Positions 52,312 through 59,280 of a stretch of 64,000 nt of DNA are shown here, one piece after another. The notes under the pieces were generated by a model, which was given only the letters and a program-made list of their open reading frames with translations, ran no database searches and had not been told where the DNA came from. Both the position numbers and the translations under genes were made by a program. Source of the DNA: Massilia sp. TS11 (GTDB taxonomy: Bacteria > Pseudomonadota > Gammaproteobacteria > Burkholderiales > Burkholderiaceae_D); contig NZ_JAKLTS010000009.1 of assembly GCF_022012445.1 (NCBI RefSeq), positions 167,054-231,053 on the forward strand. The letters run 5' to 3'. Position 1 is the stretch's first letter, and each line of letters opens with the position of its first letter.

Positions 52312-53076
52312 ATGAGACTGCAAGACCAAGTCGCCATCGTCACCGGCGCCACCCAGGGCATCGGCCTGGCCTGCGCCCAGCGCCTGCTGGCCGAGGGCGC
52401 GCGCGTGATGCTCGTTGATATCAAACCCGAGGGCCAGGCCGTGGCCGACAGCCTCGGCGAGCAGGCGCGCTTCTGCCTGGCAGATGTCAGCCAGAAAGCC
52501 GACGTCGATGCGATGGTGGCCGCGACCCTGGCCGCCTTCGGCCGCATCGATATCCTGATTAATAATGCCGGCGTGACGCACAAGGCGCGCTTCCTCGATC
52601 TGAAGGAAGAGGACTTCGACCGCGTGCTGGCGATCAATCTGAAATCCATGTTCCTGTGCGGCCAGGCAGTGGCGCGCGCGATGCTCCAGCAGGGTGGCGG
52701 CTGCATCATCAATATGTCGAGCGTCAATGCCACGCTGGCCATCCCCGACCAGGTGCCGTACGTCATTTCCAAGGGCGGCATCAACCAGCTGACCAAGGTG
52801 ATGGCGCTGAACCTGGCCGAACACAATATCCGCGTCAACGGCATCGGCCCCGGCACCATCCTGACCGAACTGGCGCGCCAGGCCGTGCTGTCGAGCCCGG
52901 AAGCACGCCATACGATTCTGTCGCGCACCCCGATGGGGCGTTGCGGCGAGCCGGAAGAAGTGGCCAGCATCGCCGCCTTCCTGGCGTCCAAAGATGCATC
53001 CTACATGACAGGCCAAACTTTGTATGTCGATGGCGGCCGTTTGCCACTCAATTATACGGTTCCCGTTAAAGAGTAG
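52312..53076 (+). CDS. Short-chain dehydrogenase/reductase
   Basis: 254 residues, classical SDR: TGATQGIG cofactor loop (12-19), INNAGVTHKARF (about 86), Ser of NMSSVNA (about 141) and the catalytic YVISKGGI (about 154-161). C-terminal LASKDASYMTGQTLYVDGG completes the fold. NAD(H) preference cannot be stated with certainty; the Asp-containing MLVDIKPEG loop (about 34-42) favours NAD. Substrate unknown; sugar or hydroxyacid dehydrogenases of this subfamily are common. Confidence 0.93.
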   Translation: MRLQDQVAIVTGATQGIGLACAQRLLAEGARVMLVDIKPEGQAVADSLGEQARFCLADVSQKADVDAMVAATLAAFGRIDILINNAGVTHKARFLDLKEEDFDRVLAINLKSMFLCGQAVARAMLQQGGGCIINMSSVNATLAIPDQVPYVISKGGINQLTKVMALNLAEHNIRVNGIGPGTILTELARQAVLSSPEARHTILSRTPMGRCGEPEEVASIAAFLASKDASYMTGQTLYVDGGRLPLNYTVPVKE

Positions 53077-53153
53077 GCACTAATCGCGCATGAGATATGC
53101 GATATTCGCATATCAGTCATGGAAATAAAAAATTGGACGAATATTCGGCGTCG

Positions 53154-53233
53154 CACCATACTGGTGCCTGTCTCCACTATTCTCCTCCAAGAAAATAGTC
53201 TTAAGCCCCCGATGAACTCGGGGGCTTTTTTTT
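53154..53233 (+). ncRNA. Candidate small RNA with a CTCCTCC loop and strong terminator
   Basis: Three hairpins in series: CACCA-TAC-TGGTG (53154-53166); ACTATT (53176-53181) with AATAGT (53194-53199), whose loop presents CTCCTCC; and a terminator, AGCCCCCGA (53204-53212)/TCGGGGGCT (53218-53226), then a run of T to 53233. A TTGGAC..CATACT pair at 18-bp spacing (about 53133-53161) may be the promoter. It could also be the SDR transcript's 3' end processed to an RNA. The CTCCTCC loop is complementary to Shine-Dalgarno sequences. No coding frame is convincing here. Confidence 0.55.
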
Positions 53234-53276
53234 ATTCCGCGCGAAAATCCCCGCAACCAAGCCTTTCCCGCCAGAT

Positions 53277-53332
53277 AAATCGGGGTCAGACCCCATTTTT
53301 CCGGTCGGATAAATGGGGTCTGACCCCGATTT
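53277..53332. repeat. REP-like inverted repeat, second copy
   Basis: Two 22-bp arms that are perfect inverted copies (53277-53298 and 53311-53332), each carrying the GGGGTCAGACCCC core, with a 12-bp spacer. Same element as at 4143-4207, but with ATTT/AAAT flanks on both sides. It separates the two candidate RNAs and gives misleading open frames on both strands. Confidence 0.85.
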
Positions 53333-53357
53333 TTCTCTTCCTCCTTTTTTGCACCAA

Positions 53358-53563
53358 CGCAGAGCATCGATGCAATGTTTGCGCTGCGTCATCACGGGGT
53401 CACATTCTCCCCCTACACTGGCTTCATCTGCTGCACGCGCCACCGATAGGCCAGGCAGCAGCCAGGTGTGTGGTTCCTTTGGACGGCCGCACACCGCACC
53501 GATTTCAGTGCCCCTGACCCGGCTTGGGTTTTGGCCCGCTTTGACCAGCGGGCCTCTTTTTTT
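53358..53563 (+). ncRNA. Candidate structured RNA or leader with intrinsic terminator
   Basis: Successive stems: ACGCAG (53358-53363)/CTGCGT (53385-53390) around palindrome GCATCGATGC; CTGCTGC (53429-53435)/GCAGCAG (53456-53462); GGTGTGTGG (53466-53474)/CCGCACACC (53488-53496); and a terminator, GGCCCGC (53534-53540)/GCGGGCC (53549-53555), followed by TCTTTTTTTT. No coding frame in it is convincing. It lies 64 bp upstream of the 53627 gene, so it could be a free RNA or a riboswitch-like attenuator for that gene. None of the known classes I can recall matches. Confidence 0.5.
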
Positions 53564-53626
53564 GTGCGCCCCTTGCGGCGCGCGCGCGGCGCGATAACAT
53601 ACAGACATCGAGCAAGGAGGAGCGCG

Positions 53627-53908
53627 ATGAGCCAGCCCACTTCCAATCTGCGCCCGCGGCGCCCGGCCCCACCCCTGATCCTGCATGAGCTGGCCCCGGC
53701 CAGCGTGATCGATCTGCCGGACAGCGAGCTGGTCTGCCACCTGACGACCTTTGGCAGCAGCCGCGAAACCTGTCCGCATTGCAGCGGCCGCCATCTGCAG
53801 CTGGTGCTGCGCCAGGAAAACGTGCGCCAGGCCCACCTGCTGTGTCCCGGCTGCGGGCGCTGCTTCGACGCCAGTTATCCCGACGGCCAGCCCGCGCTCT
53901 GCTTGTGA
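53627..53908 (+). CDS. Small zinc-ribbon-like protein
   Basis: 93 residues with two CPxC knuckles, CPHC (about 50) and CPGC (about 77), spaced as in a zinc ribbon and the second followed by GRCFDA. N-terminus is Arg/Pro-rich. No family recognised. AAGGAGGAG lies 8 nt before the ATG. It follows a strong terminator and may be controlled by it. The VanZ-like gene starts within or just after its stop. Confidence 0.7.
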   Translation: MSQPTSNLRPRRPAPPLILHELAPASVIDLPDSELVCHLTTFGSSRETCPHCSGRHLQLVLRQENVRQAHLLCPGCGRCFDASYPDGQPALCL

Positions 53909-53949
53909 AGCTTGTGCTAGGCTGGCGCTTTTCGCTGCCACGCCTACCG

Positions 53950-54342
53950 ATGCTGACCCTGCTGCTTTCCCAACGCTGGCCACGCCAGCGCCTCGCCCTC
54001 GCCCTCTGCCTGTATGCGCTGGCCGTGATCATCGGCTCGGTGCCGGGCGCGCGCGCCGAGATGGCGCACTATGCCTCCGGTGTCGTGCTGCATGGGGTGT
54101 CGTATGCGGGCCTGGCCTGGCTGTGGTTCACCGGCAGCCGTGGCACGCCGCGCCAGCGCGCACTGCAGGCGGTGGCGGCGGTGGCCCTGATGGGCGCGGG
54201 CGACGAGTGGGTGCAGTCCTTCTTTCCGTATCGCCATGCCAGTGTGCTGGACTGGCTGGTCGATCTCAGCGCCGCCAGCCTGGCCGCCCTGGGCCTGCTG
54301 CTGGCCGGGGCGCGCCGCCCGCTTCAGGCCGATTTGTCCTGA
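53950..54342 (+). CDS. VanZ-like membrane protein
   Basis: About 130 residues with four hydrophobic helices and a GDEWVQSFFPYRHASVLDWLVDLSA segment (about 80-105), the hallmark of VanZ-like proteins, several of which sit in the inner membrane and are linked to teicoplanin resistance or glycan functions only in some species. A GTG at 53905, overlapping the previous stop, would add 15 residues and couple translation; ATG 53950 is shown here. Confidence 0.72.
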   Translation: MLTLLLSQRWPRQRLALALCLYALAVIIGSVPGARAEMAHYASGVVLHGVSYAGLAWLWFTGSRGTPRQRALQAVAAVALMGAGDEWVQSFFPYRHASVLDWLVDLSAASLAALGLLLAGARRPLQADLS

Positions 54343-54593
54343 CGGTCGAATTCAAACTGCTGCTGGCGCAGATCGCACTGGCAGCGGCGGCCGCGGCTGG
54401 CCAGGCGGCGCCAGTCGGCCTCGCTGACGCCGGTCAGGCGGGCCGCGTGCTTGCGCACTTCGAGCATTTGTTCCGATTTTGCCTGGCGCACCAGCCCGTG
54501 CAGGGCCTGGCGCAGAACGTGTTGACGGCGTAAGTCGTGGCTGTCTGCTGTGACCAAGGCTTCGATCACGGCGCTGGTCGTGCAAGTGTGCAT
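54324..54593 (-). CDS. Small charged helical protein of unknown function
   Basis: 89 residues starting MHTCTTSAVIEALVTADSHDL, rich in Arg, Gln and Cys with a helical pattern (RRQHVLRQALHGLVRQAKSEQMLEVRKHAARL). No family recognised. Real because of its length and codon pattern in this convergent position; it overlaps the VanZ-like gene by 19 bp. Possibly a DNA- or RNA-binding protein from its charge, but that is only a guess. Confidence 0.55.
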   Translation of the reverse strand: MHTCTTSAVIEALVTADSHDLRRQHVLRQALHGLVRQAKSEQMLEVRKHAARLTGVSEADWRRLASRGRRCQCDLRQQQFEFDRQDKSA

Positions 54594-54694
54594 GGTCCCC
54601 CCAGTCGATTCCGATCAGCAATTATTGGCCAGGTGCTCGCAACCGGTTTTGACATTTCTCAAGCCCGGTCGGTGCCCCGATCTCGCCTCATTGT

Positions 54695-54708
54695 TTGATC
54701 TGTCTCAA
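54695..54708 (+). promoter_or_regulatory. FNR/ANR-like box upstream of the lipoprotein gene
   Basis: TTGAT-CTGT-CTCAA resembles the FNR/ANR/CRP-type TTGAT-N4-ATCAA with one mismatch, located about 80 bp before the lipoprotein start. This hints at oxygen or energy control. No FNR-family gene is in the window. Confidence 0.35.
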
Positions 54709-54787
54709 TCTCAGCGCCGCTTGACGGAACAACAAGGCGTTTTCTCGACTCCCATGCACGGAATCCCCAACAGCCAAGGAGTCGACC

Positions 54788-55411
54788 ATGAAGTCTTTCC
54801 GTACGGGCGCGGCCTGCGCCCTCCTCATCGCTCTCGCCGCCTGCAGTACGACCGACATGAACCGCAGCACGGCCGACAGCAGCACCGGCTACAACAGCAG
54901 TACCGGCAGCACCGGTAGCAGCAGCACCGGTAGCAGCAGCACCGGCAGCACCAGCGCCACCGATACCAGTGGCGGCACGGGCAGCAGCATGGCCCAAAGC
55001 GGCAGCGCCACGCAATCCGATCGCAGCGGCCAGAGCACACAGTCCGGCAGCAGCATGGCGCAAACCCAGAACGCCCAGACCAGCAGCCAGGCTGGCCAGG
55101 GCAGCGGCCTGGGCACGCAGAATTCCGGCGCGGCCGGCGGTGGCCTGGCCGGCACCTGGAGCGCACCGCCGGACGCCAATGCCGTGGTCACCTCGGTCGA
55201 TCTGGTGCCGCGCTCGAGCTCGGATGTCGGCAGCGGCAGCATGGCCGGCGCGGCCGTCGGTGGCAGCACCAGCGGCTCGGACCGCGTCTACCGCATCACA
55301 CTGCGGCTGGACGATGGCAGCGCGCGCACCATCACCCAGGAGTCGGCGCCGGCCTTCCGCTCGGGCGACCGCGTCAAGCTCAATACCGACGGCATGATCC
55401 AGCAGCGTTAA
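54788..55411 (+). CDS. Ser/Gly/Thr-rich lipoprotein
   Basis: 207 residues. Lipobox ALAACSTTD with Cys at about 19. Residues 20-120 are low-complexity Ser/Thr/Gly/Gln (STGSTGSSSTGSSSTG); residues 120-207 form a compact domain (ADAN, VVTSVDLVPRSS, DRVYRITLRLDDGSARTITQE) that looks like an OB/SH3-type beta fold. An anchored spacer carrying one small domain on the cell surface or periplasmic side. A clear AAGGAG precedes the ATG. Function unknown. Confidence 0.78.
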   Translation: MKSFRTGAACALLIALAACSTTDMNRSTADSSTGYNSSTGSTGSSSTGSSSTGSTSATDTSGGTGSSMAQSGSATQSDRSGQSTQSGSSMAQTQNAQTSSQAGQGSGLGTQNSGAAGGGLAGTWSAPPDANAVVTSVDLVPRSSSDVGSGSMAGAAVGGSTSGSDRVYRITLRLDDGSARTITQESAPAFRSGDRVKLNTDGMIQQR

Positions 55412-56277
55412 GGCAGGCGCTCGACGCGGTAGCCATCCGCGGCCAGGCGCGCCAGCAGACCGTCGGTGCCGACCAGGTGCAGCAGGCCCACGCCAATAAA
55501 CGGCGTGTGGCCGGCGCGCAGGGTCTGCTCGATCGCGCGCGCCATGGCCGGATTGCGCTGGCCCAGCAGTACCTCGCGCGTGAACGCGGCCAGCTGGCCC
55601 GGGCGGTGCTGGGCAGCGGCCAGCAGGGTCTCGATCGGCGCGGTGTCGCCGGTGCGCGCCGCCTCGAGCAGCACGCGGGCTTCGGCCAGCAGGCTGCCAT
55701 CGGCCAGGGCATGCAGGGTGTCGTTCAGATAGGCTTCGGACTCGGCATCCTGCATGCGGTCGAACAGGGCCAGTTGCGAGGCTGCACTCTCCAGGCTGTC
55801 GACCTGGGTCTGCGGCCCCGACTGGCCGAGCAGCGCAAATTCGGTGCCGCGCTGGCGTTGCCAGCCCGCATTGGCGAGGGCCATGCCGGCCAGCCAATTG
55901 GCGATCAGCCAGGGTTTGCGCTGGGCCACTTCGCGCAGCGGCACGCCGTGCGCATGCAGGGCTGCGCGCAAGGCGCTGACGGTGTCGGCGCTCAGGTGGC
56001 GCGTCACATCGTCACCGGGCGCATAGCTGGCGTAGCGTTCGACGGCCGCATGGGCTTCGGCCTGGTTGCGCACGTCCAGTTCCAGGATCAGCGACGAGGA
56101 CTGCTGCAGGGCCGCGCGCACGGCCGGCGCCAGGCTCTGGCCGGCGGCGCCGACGTGCACGGTCCCCAGCAAAAAGGCGCTGTCGTCGCCGCGCGAAATG
56201 CGGTACAGCGGGGCCGCACTGGCCGTCAGTCCACTCAAAATCAGGGCCAGAAAGGCCAGGATGCGCTTGCTCTGCAT
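55408..56277 (-). CDS. TraB/GumN-family protein
   Basis: 289 residues with signal peptide (SKRILAFLALILSGLTASA). GTVHVGAAGQSLAPAVRAALQQSSSLILELD (about 40-70) is the TraB/GumN first motif with its His and Glu; APGDDVTRHLSADTV and the C-terminal NPAMARAIEQTLRAGHTPFIGVGLLHLVGTDGLLARL contain the others. These proteins may be metallo-hydrolases with peptidase-like ancestry. Not a xanthan gene here, no gum locus. Overlaps the previous convergent gene by 4 bp. Start ATG 56277 is preceded by GAGGTG. Confidence 0.86.
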   Translation of the reverse strand: MQSKRILAFLALILSGLTASAAPLYRISRGDDSAFLLGTVHVGAAGQSLAPAVRAALQQSSSLILELDVRNQAEAHAAVERYASYAPGDDVTRHLSADTVSALRAALHAHGVPLREVAQRKPWLIANWLAGMALANAGWQRQRGTEFALLGQSGPQTQVDSLESAASQLALFDRMQDAESEAYLNDTLHALADGSLLAEARVLLEAARTGDTAPIETLLAAAQHRPGQLAAFTREVLLGQRNPAMARAIEQTLRAGHTPFIGVGLLHLVGTDGLLARLAADGYRVERLP

Positions 56278-56406
56278 GTCCACCTCAATTCGGAAGGACC
56301 ATGCTAGTGCAGCGAGGATCTAGCCTCAAGGGAATTGTTTCCGCACAGCGAAAAATAGATCGTGAACACCGACAGGAATGGCCAGATGGATCACGAACAA
56401 GCGGGC

Positions 56407-57201
56407 TCAGCGGCGCTTGCGCCCCATTTTGCGGGCCTCGGCCTTGAGCGCCAGCTCGATCGATTTATTGATGCGCGCCATCAGATCGGGGCTGACATCC
56501 TTGCTGCAGGCGATATAGCGTTCGAGTCCGGGCGGCATGTCCTTGAAATCCACGCGCACCACGCCGCGCAGGCCCAGATCATGCTCCTGGAACCAGGCCA
56601 GATCCTCGCGGTCCATCAGCATGAAGGACAGGCGGCCGGCCGCCACCATGCGCGCCATCGCCACCGGTTCGACCGTACGGCGCACGACCTGATTGCGGCT
56701 GCCGCGGATGGCAGCGTCCAGTGCCGGCCCGTAGGACACGCCATCGACCACCCCCAGGCTCAGACTGCCGTCGGCCAGCAGGGCCGCCAGGCTGTCGTGC
56801 TGTTTGACGGCGGCCAGGGCGCTCGGGCCCACCACCACGGTCTGGGGCGGATCGACATGGAAGGGGATGCTGAACTGGGCCCAGGCCGTGCGCTCGGGCA
56901 GGCGATACCAACCGGGCGAGCAATAGTTGCGCACGCCATTCTGAAAATTGGCCCAGATCCGTTTCGATGGTTCCCGCACGAACTGGGTGTCGATGCCGCT
57001 CTCGGCCATCACCGCGCGCGCACGCGCCAGCAGAAAGCCCTTCTCCACCCCGTTTTCCAGGTAGTGATAGGGCGGCTTGTCGCGCCAGGCCATGGTCAGC
57101 TGCGCGGCCGGTTCAGCCATGAGCGCGGCGGCCGCGCCCAGCAGGGTGCAGCCGATTCCGAATTGCAGCAAGGTCGACAGGCGGCGCATGCGGACCATCA
57201 T
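56407..57201 (-). CDS. Periplasmic solute-binding-like protein (SBP_bac_3 type)
   Basis: About 264 residues with a signal segment (LSTLLQFGIGCTLLGAAAALM) and a family 3 binding domain: LTMAWRDKPPYHYLENGVEKGFLLARARAVMAESGI (about 45-80), QTVVVGPSALAAVKQ and LGLRGVVRVDFKDMPP. No transporter genes are adjacent, so it may be an orphan receptor for a sensor or a chaperone of small molecules. Three closely spaced ATGs (57201, 57198, 57189) make the exact start uncertain. Ends KMGRKRR. Confidence 0.75.
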   Translation of the reverse strand: MMVRMRRLSTLLQFGIGCTLLGAAAALMAEPAAQLTMAWRDKPPYHYLENGVEKGFLLARARAVMAESGIDTQFVREPSKRIWANFQNGVRNYCSPGWYRLPERTAWAQFSIPFHVDPPQTVVVGPSALAAVKQHDSLAALLADGSLSLGVVDGVSYGPALDAAIRGSRNQVVRRTVEPVAMARMVAAGRLSFMLMDREDLAWFQEHDLGLRGVVRVDFKDMPPGLERYIACSKDVSPDLMARINKSIELALKAEARKMGRKRR

Positions 57202-57246
57202 AAGCGTCCGCCGCGCCCTTGTCACGCCGGCCTCGGCCGGCCTGGT

Positions 57247-57630
57247 TTATTGCGGCGTATAGGCCACGCGCACGCGTCCGTCCTGGGGCGCGCCCTGGTA
57301 GTCGATACGCAGGCTGCCGTCGCGCGCGGCCAGCAGGCTGCGGCTCAGGGCCTGGACTTCGATCTGGCGTTTGCCATCGATACTGGCCACCAGCTTCTGG
57401 CCCTGGCCCTGCACATTCAGCACTGCGCCGTTCGACAGGAAATAGGCGCCGCGCAGGTCGGCCAGTTCTTCGGGATACAGGGTGATGCTGCGCGGCGATA
57501 CGCGCTGCACGGGAATGGCGTCGGCGGCAACCACATCGCCGCTGCCAAGCGGGGCTGCCGAGGCAGCGGAACTGGCCACCAGGGCCAGTACGGCCAGCGT
57601 CAGGCCGGCACATACAGTCAGAGTACGCAT
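57247..57630 (-). CDS. Secreted small protein of unknown function
   Basis: 127 residues with a signal peptide (MRTLTVCAGLTLAVLALVASSAASA). The mature part is a single beta-rich domain (QRVSPRSITLYPEELADLRGAYFLSNGAVLNVQGQGQKLVAS by position) ending VRVAYTPQ. No family recognised. It precedes the solute-binding gene by 45 bp and may be co-transcribed with it. Divergent from the sigma-54 activator gene, separated by 167 bp. Confidence 0.72.
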   Translation of the reverse strand: MRTLTVCAGLTLAVLALVASSAASAAPLGSGDVVAADAIPVQRVSPRSITLYPEELADLRGAYFLSNGAVLNVQGQGQKLVASIDGKRQIEVQALSRSLLAARDGSLRIDYQGAPQDGRVRVAYTPQ

Positions 57631-57763
57631 ACAAGCTCCTTCTCATTGATATTGTTTGTCGAGGGGCCGGCGCAGCATCGCATCGATCTGCGGCGGTCTA
57701 TCCAGCGTAGGCCAGAGAAGCGCGCACGCCAAGCAGGCTGCGACGAAGTGCCGAATCGGCCGG

Positions 57764-57797
57764 CTGGAATGCGGGCGCGCGCCGCTGGAATGCAGGC
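57764..57797 (+). repeat. 21-bp-period direct repeat just before the sigma-54 activator gene
   Basis: CTGGAATGCGGGC (57764-57776) and CTGGAATGCAGGC (57785-57797) are near-identical direct copies whose starts are 21 bp apart, and the second ends directly at the ATG. Two helical turns between copies suits a tandem protein-binding site, possibly autoregulatory. No conventional RBS is visible. Confidence 0.6.
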
Positions 57798-59108
57798 ATG
57801 CAGACACCGGCTCTGCTACTGATCGGCCCCGGTGCGCCGGCCCTGGCCGCGCACCTGGACAGCGCCTTGGCCCGCTTCGCGCCCGAGTGCGCGCCGAGTC
57901 TGGAGGCGGCGGCCGCGCGCCTGGCCGAGGGCGGTGCCTGCGTCGGTCTGCTGGTCGAGCCCTGCCAGTTCGCACCGCTGCCGGCCTGGCAGTCGTTTCT
58001 GCAGCAACACTGGCAGGCCTGCTGGCTCGGTCTGCTGCCACGCGCCACGCTCGACCAGGCCGGCTGGCGTCGTCTGGTCAGCGAGCATCTGTGGGACTTT
58101 CACACGAGCCCGGCCGATCCGGCCCGTCTGGCCCAGGCGCTCGGCCATGCGCATGGCTGGTTGAGTCTGCATGCGCCGGCGCCCGCGCCGCCGGCCGCCG
58201 CCGGTCTGCTCGGCGACAGCGCCGCCATGCGCACGCTGCGCGCCGCGATCGGCAAGGTGGCGGCGGCCGATGCCCCGGTGCTGATCCGCGGTGAAAGCGG
58301 GGCCGGCAAGGAGCTGGCGGCGGCCGCCATTCACGCCGCCTCGCGCCGCGCCGGCGGCCCCTTCGTGGCCGTCAATTGCGGCGCGATCGCGCCCGGCCTG
58401 ATCCAGTCGGAACTGTTTGGCCATGTGCGCGGCGCCTTCACCGGCGCCCAGCGCGACAAGCCGGGCCTGATCGAACTGGCCGAGGGCGGCACCCTGTTTC
58501 TCGACGAAATCGGCGAGATGCCGCGCGAACTGCAAGCCAATCTGCTGCGTTTTCTGCAGGAAGGCACGGTGCAGCGCGTCGGCGCCACGCGCAGCCAGCG
58601 CGTCGATGTGCGCGTGCTGGCCGCCACCCATGTCGATCTGGACGAGGCGGCCCGGCAGGGCAGCTTCCGCGCCGACCTGCTGTTCCGTCTGCATGTGCTG
58701 GGGCTGGCCGTGCCGCCGCTGCGCGCGCGCCAGGACGATGTGCTGCTGCTGGCCGAGGCCATCTTCGCGCGCCATGCCGACGAACGGCCGGCGCGCCTGC
58801 GCGGCTTCGGCGAAGCGGCGCGCGCCGCCCTGCTCGGCCACGACTGGCCCGGCAATGTGCGCGAGCTGATCAACCGGGTGCGGCGTGCCATGGTGATGGC
58901 CGACGGGCGCTGGATCAGCCCGCACGACCTGGGCCTGGCCGCGCCGGCGCCGGCCGCGCTGGCGCCGACGCGCGCGCGCGCCGAGGCCGAGGCCGTGCGC
59001 CAGTGCCTGGCTGAAGCGGGCGGGAATATCAGCCAGGCCGCGCGCCTGCTCGGGGTCTCGCGCATGACCCTGTACCGCCTGCTGGCACGCCACGGTATCG
59101 CGCACTGA
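57798..59108 (+). CDS. Sigma-54-dependent transcriptional activator
   Basis: 436 residues: an N-terminal domain (about 1-125) without a clear phospho-Asp, a full AAA+ sigma-54 interaction domain with Walker A GESGAGKE (about 163), the sigma-54-contacting GAFTGA loop (FGHVRGAFTGAQRD), Walker B GTLFLDEIGEMP and the arginine fingers SFRADLLFRLHV, then a Fis-type C-terminal helix-turn-helix (AGGNISQAARLLGVSRMTLYRLL). The N-terminal domain resembles degenerate receivers of VpsR/FleQ-like activators. It lies just upstream of, and likely controls, the secretion operon with a -24/-12 promoter. Confidence 0.93.
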   Translation: MQTPALLLIGPGAPALAAHLDSALARFAPECAPSLEAAAARLAEGGACVGLLVEPCQFAPLPAWQSFLQQHWQACWLGLLPRATLDQAGWRRLVSEHLWDFHTSPADPARLAQALGHAHGWLSLHAPAPAPPAAAGLLGDSAAMRTLRAAIGKVAAADAPVLIRGESGAGKELAAAAIHAASRRAGGPFVAVNCGAIAPGLIQSELFGHVRGAFTGAQRDKPGLIELAEGGTLFLDEIGEMPRELQANLLRFLQEGTVQRVGATRSQRVDVRVLAATHVDLDEAARQGSFRADLLFRLHVLGLAVPPLRARQDDVLLLAEAIFARHADERPARLRGFGEAARAALLGHDWPGNVRELINRVRRAMVMADGRWISPHDLGLAAPAPAALAPTRARAEAEAVRQCLAEAGGNISQAARLLGVSRMTLYRLLARHGIAH

Positions 59109-59123
59109 ACACTGATGCACTGG

Positions 59124-59154
59124 TGTGACAGGGTGCGCGTGCGCCGCTGTCTCA
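59124..59154. promoter_or_regulatory. Candidate activator-binding inverted repeat (UAS)
   Basis: TGTGACAG (59124-59131) and CTGTCTCA (59147-59154) are inverted half sites with one mismatch and a 15-bp spacer, 53 bp upstream of the -24 box. That position is suitable for an enhancer used by the adjacent sigma-54 activator. Confidence 0.5.
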
Positions 59155-59206
59155 GACATGCGCCACATTCAGGGCCGGCGCGGCCCGCCTGCCCCGTGGC
59201 CGCTGC

Positions 59207-59222
59207 TGGCACGCTCCCTGCG
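59207..59222 (+). promoter_or_regulatory. Sigma-54 promoter of the secretion operon
   Basis: TGGCAC-GCTCC-CTGCG: perfect -24 half (TGGCAC), -12 half with GC in place, and the required GG-N10-GC spacing (GG at 59208-59209, GC at 59220-59221). It lies about 60 bp before the first operon gene, directly downstream of the sigma-54 activator gene. Confidence 0.78.
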
Positions 59223-59280
59223 TTGGACAGCCCTGGCAGTACGCGACCTGCAACCGTCAACCCAAGAGTGAGGACACCCC

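Noticed and set aside
53113..53517. Open frames on both strands crossing the REP-like palindrome
   Set aside because: They are read through the repeat and hairpins, translate the GGGGTCAGACCCC core repeatedly, and have no family match or RBS.
53358..53563. tmRNA, 6S, RNase P or SRP RNA as identity of the structured region
   Set aside because: No tRNA-like end, no GGAAGCAGCC-type SRP loop, and no paired ends of a 6S-like rod could be found by eye.
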